64,000 nucleotides of DNA from Opisthorchis felineus (taxonomy: Eukaryota > Platyhelminthes > Trematoda > Opisthorchiida > Opisthorchiidae). Below, piece after piece: positions 57,901 to 64,000 of the stretch. The position numbers were made by a program, and so were the translations under genes. Position 1 is the stretch's first letter. Each line of letters starts with the position of its first letter. The notes beneath the pieces were generated by a model. It was given only the letters and a program-made list of their open reading frames with translations. It had not been told where the DNA came from and did no database searches. The stretch is taken from positions 558,727-622,726 of the forward strand of contig SJOL01006482.1 in NCBI GenBank assembly GCA_004794785.1, written 5' to 3'.

Positions 57901-58886
57901 GACCAACAGTTTCGGGTTTCTTGAACACTACTGTCTCTAGCAGTCTCTGCAGCGAACAGTCACACGGAAAGTTTGAAAAGTGGTAACCGAGAGGCCAGTA
58001 AATGTTGTCAGGGGCGTTCGTGTCCTACGAGTTTAAACCAAATAACTCCAACGCGAAACATTGTGGAAACTGTCACCGATTGGATACGACGTGGGTGGTG
58101 CGGTCATACAGTTATGCGACCGTGCTCAGCCGGCTAAAGTATTTATTATGACGTGGTCACCAAACTACTGTCCACAGTAGGCAGTAGAACGTTATGCTAA
58201 ATGCGAAGCCTTACCATGCGAGGCAGTGCTAACCAGGTCACATGTCTGAATATCCGAACGTAGTGTTGAACAATCTAGGTGACGAATCAACCAACCTAAA
58301 CAATCCTACAAAGGTGAGCAACACGTACTGAGGACTGATGATGCAGAGCAACAGGACGTCAGCAGAAATCACCTTACGTTCGTCATCAACCGGATCAAAA
58401 TCTGAAACAACGGCAAATTTCCACGGCCGACAAAATACTCGTTTGATGAATTAACAAAATGACAAAATGGACGGAAACGTGTTGGGTCGCTAGCTACTTA
58501 GCGATCACAAACAGGAGTCGTGACACGAATAACATGGAGAGCCACTGACGTAAACAAATCATAGTTGTTGCTGTGGGTGTTAATGCGTCAGTTTTGCCTG
58601 CTCGTGACTGACATTCACTGGTGTGCTGCAAATGTCCTTGTCTGCTTCAAATAGTTGCTATTGACTGACTGTTCAGCTTATTTTATTTGGTTAGCAGGTC
58701 GCATACGCTTAGAGCGCTAATGTGGGCCATGTGTAATTAGGTGTGAGATATATATTTGGTGTTACATTATACGCATATTACATTTGTTATATAATATATA
58801 TACGGTATATGACATACTCTATATTCTTATGTATTGTAAGTAATATACCTAACGTTTATATGTATATAGGATACTCACAAGATGTA

Positions 58887-58888
<2 letters not shown>

Positions 58889-58953
<65 letters not shown>
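58889..58953 (+). repeat. (AT)n microsatellite, about 32 units
   Basis: Uninterrupted AT dinucleotides inside PSME4 intron 4, preceded by a 150-bp AT-rich region with many TATA-like steps. It produces a meaningless Tyr-Ile open frame. Confidence 0.95.
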
Positions 58954-58955
<2 letters not shown>

Positions 58956-60096
58956 ACAAGTAAAGATGCTTGCTGGTCGATCTTTCAATGAGAGCGCTGC
59001 TACTTTGGGTAGTGGGATTCAGTAATTAATGTGGTGTACTTCTTTCAAACGTGTTGTATTTCTCTTCCACTTGCCTATTGATATAAACAACAATCCCGAA
59101 TTTCACTGCATCACCCCCATTGAACCGTAATGTTTAGTAAGCGGACTTAGGGCCAGCCTACCATAGAAATTCGATATACCTGTATCTCCGGACGCACTAA
59201 AAACCTGGATAAAATCTGACTGCAAGAAAGTCAGTAGCATCCTTTGTGGCCACATTCTGTAGCATTTCGAACCACCTACATAAGTTGTTACGCGAACCCA
59301 TCCTAAAGGAATAGTCGCATTGAAAACCAGCGGACGTTCTTTACTCTCTTTCGGTTCACTCTGCGACATCGTAGGTCCTCGCCTACCTATCATCTACTTA
59401 CTCTATCTCTTCTACGTAACCTAACACCCGTTTTCCAATCGCCTGTTTGTACGTACTTTGATGTCAGCCTGTGCGAGCTACGATGCACGGGACATTGGCT
59501 GGTGTAGACCCAAAGGCCAACTAACGTGGCTGAACTACCTTATATAAACCGGCAATGTAAAGCGGTTTCGTGCAATGTGTTCGTCCATTCTACCATCATG
59601 GAGTTTTCTACCTTTCTTTGGGCGGGAGATGATGAGTGGATCTAGCACCTTGTCGTGGTTGGTGCTGTAAGCCGTTGCACATCATCCAGGGGTTAGTCTC
59701 TTCCCTGGGTAAGATATTTTTGGGATTTACTGTGGCCTAAACATTTGCTGCAAATCAGTAGTAGTAAAAAACCAATACCAACTTGAGTGGTCCCGTTTAA
59801 TTGCAATTTTTGTACAAGGTCGGAGAGCCATGCGGGTTAGGAGTCACGTTCCAGTCAACTCCCAGAGCACTCGCACTTTTCTTGCCCTCTTCAATCGTTT
59901 AGCGCAGCTACTTTGATGGGGGTTGAATCCATGCCACTCGAAAACCAGTTCTTGCACTGTGTTGCATTTGTTCGTGTTACTCCTCCATTTGAGGTACCCA
60001 ATATGGAGCGGTCCTTGGGACCAACATCCACGTATTCCTCCATTCTGTTTATACATAGGACAGCTGTTAAACAATCCACTTGCTTCGTTTATTCAG

Positions 60097-60243
60097 ATTT
60101 TTCCCAGTCTCTTCGATCGAGGAAATATGGATGAAGTACCGGCACGAGATAACGAGTCGTATGCTCGAGTCATTTGACCGACCTGCTTCCAACAAATTCT
60201 ACATGTTCACTCCTTTCCACCCAAATGCCTTCGATACAATCAA
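60097..60243 (+). CDS. PSME4: PSME4 homologue, exon 5
   Basis: TTATTCAG precedes and GTGAGT follows; 147 bp, phase 2 to 2. Reads FFPVSSIEEIWMKYRHEITS, RMLESFDRPASNKFYMFTPF, HPNAFDTIK. This aligns with the human [29 protein letters not shown], with extra residues between W.KYR and the F.PF motif. An in-frame TAA upstream (60,068) confirms that the exon cannot extend left. Confidence 0.83.
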
Positions 60244-61390
60244 GTGAGTCAGAAGTTTGACGACGCACACCTGGCACACTTACAGATCCGCAAACATTTT
60301 TCCTCGGAAATATGTTTTCCTCACGCGTGTTGCCATGTTTCCTTTCTCTGTATTGCCGTTTGTGAGAAAATTAGTGTACGCACTTTTCCAAAAATGCGTA
60401 ACCTGGATTCTCACGTCCTTTTGATCGATGGAGTGTAGGCAAAATTCTCAACCAGCTGTTACTCCTTTAGCTTTCAACGGTCTTTTTATAGGTAATTGGA
60501 TGTCAATATTGCGACCATGGCAACAATAGCCCGATATGCCGCTATGTTTGGTGGTCACACCAGAAAATATGAGCCCCACCTGGCACTTCAGTGCTTTTCC
60601 ATTTTCACCTCATCCTAATTTTTAGAACGGATTGTGATGGGATCTGTTCATTTGGGGTAAATATATTACTTTGTTCGTTTTTGAGTGGTTAGAATGCACG
60701 TCATATCGAATCGAAGTTGTGGAGCGTTTTTATCTTAAAATTTGTACTGGCTTCTACTGCAATGTGATAGAGGAAGTTGATGCAAGAATATCTAAGGTTT
60801 ATATAATGTGGTAATGTCTGTTCCTCAAGGGGCGTTGCGGTAAGTTCTGCTTTGTTATGTGGTTGTGAGACGTGGCATCCACGAGCAACGGAATCGAGGC
60901 ATATCCAAGTCTTTGGTGGCTGTTTTTTGTAACAAAAGCCTGCATAGGCTGATGCCAACGAATTCACAACGAAACAATTATGAAACAAGTGCTCGGATGT
61001 ACTTCAGACACTTCAATTTAGGAATCCGTCCGGTAGCTGCGGTGGCTTGGTCATGTACTATGAATGCCAACTCTTCAGCTGCCGAAAGAGTTCTACTTAA
61101 TTCAGAGTTGCATAAGGGTATCAGTTTGCATTTACTCCTAGTGACGTATGGTATTCAGGGCAGGTTGTGCTCACAAATATATCGTAAATCCGTGAACTAA
61201 ACCGGATCCTCGGTATAGCTCAAAATCCCTTAAAAATACAACATATTTTTTACACAGACTTTTGACTTCCCCCTGTTGGATCTGAGTTGGTCTGAATCAT
61301 CACAAGAAGGTAGGAAGGACCATTTATAACCAAGCCGTTTCCTTTGATTCATCTGTTTCCGCTGTGATCCATTTTCCAACTTATTTTTAG
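60244..61390 (+). other. PSME4: PSME4 intron(s) between exons 5 and 7, with an unlocated short exon
   Basis: Human PSME4 has about 19 residues (with FLPTSLPP) between the parts coded by the flanking exons. A 21-bp candidate at 60,471-60,491 (CTCCTTTAG before, GTAATT after, phase 2 to 2, coding FQRSFY) keeps the frame but lacks the LP motif. A LINE fragment lies at 60,700-61,140. Confidence 0.5.
60700..61140 (+). mobile_element. RTE-like LINE thumb and C-terminal fragment, decayed
   Basis: Readable parts: EVVERFYLKICTGFY near 60,713-60,757 (for VVERFTYLGSCISSD), EEVDARISKV near 60,770-60,799, ALLCGCETWHPRATESRHIQ near 60,847-60,906 and VFGGCF, and VAAVAWSCTMNANSSAAERV near 61,030-61,090 (for RWLGHVLRMPNHRLPERV). 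Inserted in the sense orientation between PSME4 exons. Confidence 0.75.
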
Positions 61391-61457
61391 TCGAACCTGG
61401 TTGCCAAGTGTTTTCGACTTATGGTACCTCATACCAGACTTTGGCCCTCGGTTTCAG
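61391..61457 (+). CDS. PSME4: PSME4 homologue, exon 7
   Basis: TTATTTTTAG precedes and GTGAGT follows; 67 bp, starting with one base of a split codon and ending in phase 0. Reads RTWLPSVFDLWYLIPDFGPR, FQ, equivalent to the human [21 protein letters not shown]. The DLW and P.F/W core fits. Confidence 0.8.
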
Positions 61458-61545
61458 GTGAGTTTGACTTTTGAATTTGGCTAATGACACTCCATTATCT
61501 GTGTCAGCTTTCCTCACTGCGACCCTGATTTTCCATTTCTCCAAG
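61458..61545 (+). other. PSME4: PSME4 intron (88 bp) between exons 7 and 8
   Basis: GTGAGT donor; TTTTCCATTTCTCCAAG acceptor with a good pyrimidine tract. Confidence 0.8.
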
Positions 61546-61803
61546 GACGTGATTCGTTTGTTTGCCCTTTTGGCACGCAACTGTCGTGGTTGTGTTGACT
61601 GGGAGCCTCATCTGGAACGCGTGTTCTGCGGTCTGCTACGATCCATGACGCTCCCAAACGGTCCATCGGCTTTTGCCGATGAACATGCAGCGACGAAACC
61701 GCTAGTATTTCACCATTATGCCACACTGCTGATCAACGCTATCGGTCCGGATCGCCCCGATTGTCCATCTACGGTGGTTCCTCGGTTGGAGAAATTCTAC
61801 AAG
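61546..61803 (+). CDS. PSME4: PSME4 homologue, exon 8
   Basis: 258 bp, 86 codons, phase 0 at both ends; donor GTTTGT. Reads DVIRLFALLARNCRGCVDWE, PHLERVFCGLLRSMTLPNGP, and ends VVPRLEKFYK. This is the clearest match in the gene: human [20 protein letters not shown] and [20 protein letters not shown], keeping LFA.LA, G..DW.P, and LRS..LP. The last part corresponds to the helix before FYHPSN. This exon fixed the identity of the gene. Confidence 0.93.
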
Positions 61804-64000
61804 GTTTGTATTCCTCTTACCTCTTTCCTAGGACCTTATGGAGATGCAGCACTGAGTTTGCTGATAGTGGTGATTAGCCCTACATGGTTTGGGCGCTGGT
61901 TTTCCACTAAATTTGTTATTTCAGAACTTCTGTGAATTGCCGGAAGTCTTTCTGTCAAGCCGTCGAACCGCTTTTATTCTAAGGATGAGATAATAAACAA
62001 GCACTGTGTGTGGTCCTCAAGCAATTTACAACACAATATGCATGGACACAGTAAATAAGGTTGAAGATAGCGACGATAAAAGTACACTGTTTGGCAGTAA
62101 GCTGCTTGATGTTCACTACGCTAAAGTGTCAGGAATCACCTGTTCTGATCTACACTTGAAGCCGGTCTGTTGAACCTCATTGTCCGGACGAATTGTTTTC
62201 TGCACGAAGGTCAAGTGGGCGCAGTCTGATAGATACGGCCTCCACAGCAGTCTAGTTCGTGTAAACTTTGTGACTTCGTACACCACTTGAAAGCTCCGGT
62301 ATGAACGGTGGAGTGATTAGAATCGATTAAGTGTTTGATATTTCAACTGGAATTCCAATTCATTTCAACAAGTTGACCTTTCTGGACAATGTCGACGGAT
62401 TCTTTCAAACAGTTGCCTCAGTGTACGACTAGTGTATGGTGCCCTGCACAGGCCTTGAATGACCATACACAAAAGGTTATTTATACCGTGATAGCCTGTT
62501 CAGAATAGGCGTCTATCAGAAGATTACCCGTAAATTCTGCCGCACAATTCGCCCAAATGGCTTAAGTGGCCGCGCGTCCAATTTGACTGCACAATCACCT
62601 CTAAAGGGCCAAGCCTGTTCCTTCTCAACTGACATGGATCTCGGCCTGGGCGTTACTGACTTGTTTTTTTTACAAAACGACTTCGGGTACCCGTTCCGGA
62701 TGAAGGAATTCTGTTTCCTGGTAGTTTGAAACGACGTTAAGTGATGCACGATCCTCATCTTCATGGTGGACGGGTTTTCCGGCGCAGTTTTCGGCTCCAA
62801 ACCGACTTCTCTTCTTTCCTGTCATTTTCTCCAAAAGACCAGTATTGATTGGCTGATTGATCGATTGAGTTGCAGTAGTTCCACCGACTAGTTCCTGTGT
62901 TCGGCTAGACACCCCCGACGAACACTGTTTCTCTCTCATTGTTGCTTAATTAAGCCTTACTTGTGGTCCCTTTGGGAAACAAATGGATTTTCCATGCGAA
63001 AAAAAATATATTTTTTGAGTACTTTCCATTACGAAGATTGACAACTCTCGAAAATCAAAACGGGAGAATTTTCTTACCGCACACTAATCTCAGTTTATGA
63101 TGCAAAGCTTTTATTGGCATACAAACAATGCGGTTCGTCCCTTTCAACGTGTTCCATTGAGTTTTATTGGTTACGATTGGTCCACTAACCACCCAGCGAC
63201 AGTTGCCCTCGATCAGTCTTTGTGTGTTCGAGATCATTCGTTGTTTTACATGCCGCGTTGATTGAAATGAATGACCGTCGCTGATCTTCCAATCCAAACC
63301 CAAGTTTGCCGCTGATTACGGGCAGTAAAACGCTTCGATGACTGGGTGAAGAATGACTGGTCAGATTCGCACGTATATTTCTTGAAAAATGCTTGTCCCG
63401 TGCTCGTCGACCCACCCAGGTCCTATTTTCCACTTCCAAAGTATGTACTGACGTCCATGTCGGGAAATTAGTCTTACATGGGCGTCGCTATCTTGAGGGC
63501 ACAAACAACTATGAATTAAGTATATCTCCTTTACCAGATTCAGATTGTGATGTCATATTAACAGAGGTAACTTGGCAAAAAGGTGAAAACCATCTATCTT
63601 CTACCTGCCGGGTGCGTAGTATACCGACTGAGCTACCGTGGACGCCTACTCTCCGCTACACTCAAGTAGCTGAACTTCGAAGTTTATTCACAACATTGCT
63701 GTCCGACAAATGAATAAGTGATTTCTATCAGCATCATTGCTACCCCGTCTCCTCTTGTGTGACCTGCGCAATGAGCGGGGCGTTGATACCAACATTATTG
63801 TTCATGTTCTTTGTATTAATTCATCCCTAGAGTCACGATAAGAAGCGAGGCCGGATATATGATTCATACTGTACCGTGCATTGCGATTTCGTGCTGTTGA
63901 GATTTTCGGTCTAATAGATTACTGGCTATATCGCGATAAACAGTCGGTTGAAAATTAGATTGGTGTTGACGAATTTTCCGGCACGGAGTCTATCCGATAA
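61804..64000 (+). other. PSME4: PSME4 intron, running to the window edge
   Basis: The expected next piece (FYHPSN..GRW in human PSME4) was not found up to position 64,000, so this intron is at least 2.2 kb. Open frames at 62,516-62,939 (minus) and 63,393-63,713 (plus) have no recognised domain. A tRNA-like GTAGCTCAGTCGGTA on the minus strand near 63,630 lacks a B box. Confidence 0.6.

Larger units (their letters stand above)
55173..60096 (+). other. PSME4: PSME4 intron 4 (4.9 kb)
   Basis: Contains the LINE 3' end at 56,790-57,245, a Penelope-associated repeat region at 57,250-57,900 with a 154-bp inverted repeat, and the (AT)n tract at 58,889-58,953. The rest shows no recognised feature. The 3' border is CGTTTATTCAG. 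Confidence 0.7.
41997..61803 (+). other. PSME4: PSME4 (PA200/Blm10) homologue, gene span inside the window, 5' part
   Basis: PSME4 is the large HEAT-repeat protein that caps the 20S proteasome and opens its gate; in animals it works in the nucleus in histone turnover and DNA repair. The human protein has 1,843 residues. Exons at 41,997, 49,936, 50,163, 55,128, 60,097, 61,391 and 61,546 join in frame with GT-AG borders and follow the order of the N-terminal region of animal PSME4 without rearrangement. Introns range from 86 bp to 7.7 kb and have collected LINEs and SINEs. One short exon between 60,243 and 61,391 is not located. Only about 330 residues are in the window, so over 80% of the protein lies to the right. 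The bestrophin-like loops and the C-terminal proteasome-docking residues cannot be checked. Confidence 0.9.

Noticed and set aside
58743..58991. 82-codon open frame
   Set aside because: Its C-terminal half is just (AT)n read as Tyr-Ile.
60284..60360. Alternative PSME4 exon after a 41-bp intron (ACTTACAG, then KSANIFPRKYV...)
   Set aside because: Open, but it ends in phase 0 before GTGAGA, incompatible with exon 7, and lacks the expected FLP..LPP sequence.
61258..61309. Possible missing PSME4 exon (TFDFPLLDLSW between TTTTTTACACAG and GTAGGA)
   Set aside because: The open frame starts in phase 0 while exon 5 ends in phase 2, and its end does not fit exon 7; the other frames have stops.
63600..63660. 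tRNA gene on the minus strand (GTAGCTCAGTCGGTA)
   Set aside because: No B box or acceptor pairing at the right distance; at most a worn tRNA-derived fragment.
1..64000. Bacterial, phage or organelle origin
   Set aside because: Introns with GT-AG borders, animal genes, LINEs and tRNA-derived SINEs rule this out.

Overview
This is a eukaryotic window and looks like a digenean trematode (flatworm) nuclear genome. Three things point that way: many decayed LINE fragments of the RTE, CR1, R2 and Penelope types plus a Ty3/gypsy fragment; a tRNA-derived SINE whose body gives peptide fragments that recur in predicted fluke proteomes; and two intron-containing animal genes with GT-AG introns of very mixed size. 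There are no bacterial operons, rRNA genes, convincing intact tRNA genes or CRISPR arrays. Genus cannot be fixed from the sequence alone.

Positions 1-36,100 are a graveyard of mobile elements with no recognisable host gene. In order: an R2-type 3' end (1-545), a Ty3/gypsy pol (5,020-7,960), a Penelope-like element (9,500-10,450), a CR1 with endonuclease and reverse transcriptase (15,340-17,400), RTE and CR1 pieces on both strands (19,020-31,290), a full SINE (33,436-33,619) and two more LINE pieces (34,480-36,070). All carry frameshifts and stops. Two non-coding repeats are also visible: a dispersed pair (2,230-2,600 and 18,010-18,400) and a tandem array of about 136 bp per unit (20,150-20,740).

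Positions 36,650-37,351 hold a TMEM86/YhhN-type lysoplasmalogenase, apparently complete in one coding exon. From 41,997 to the right edge runs the 5' part of a PSME4 (PA200/Blm10, proteasome activator) homologue on the + strand. Seven coding exons could be placed by matching splice sites, phase and similarity to animal PSME4; one short exon remains unlocated. Its introns hold further LINEs, SINEs and microsatellites. Only about the first 330 residues lie in the window, so most of the gene is beyond the right edge.

Two observations stand out. First, both host genes open directly behind a 3' splice site with no usable in-frame AUG, in exactly the frame that would be supplied by a flatworm spliced leader ending in AUG. 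Second, two very short insertions (104 and 35 bp), each with a target-site duplication, consist only of the 3' end of an RTE element with its (ATG)n tail. They show how little of the element is needed for insertion and allow dating of nested elements.
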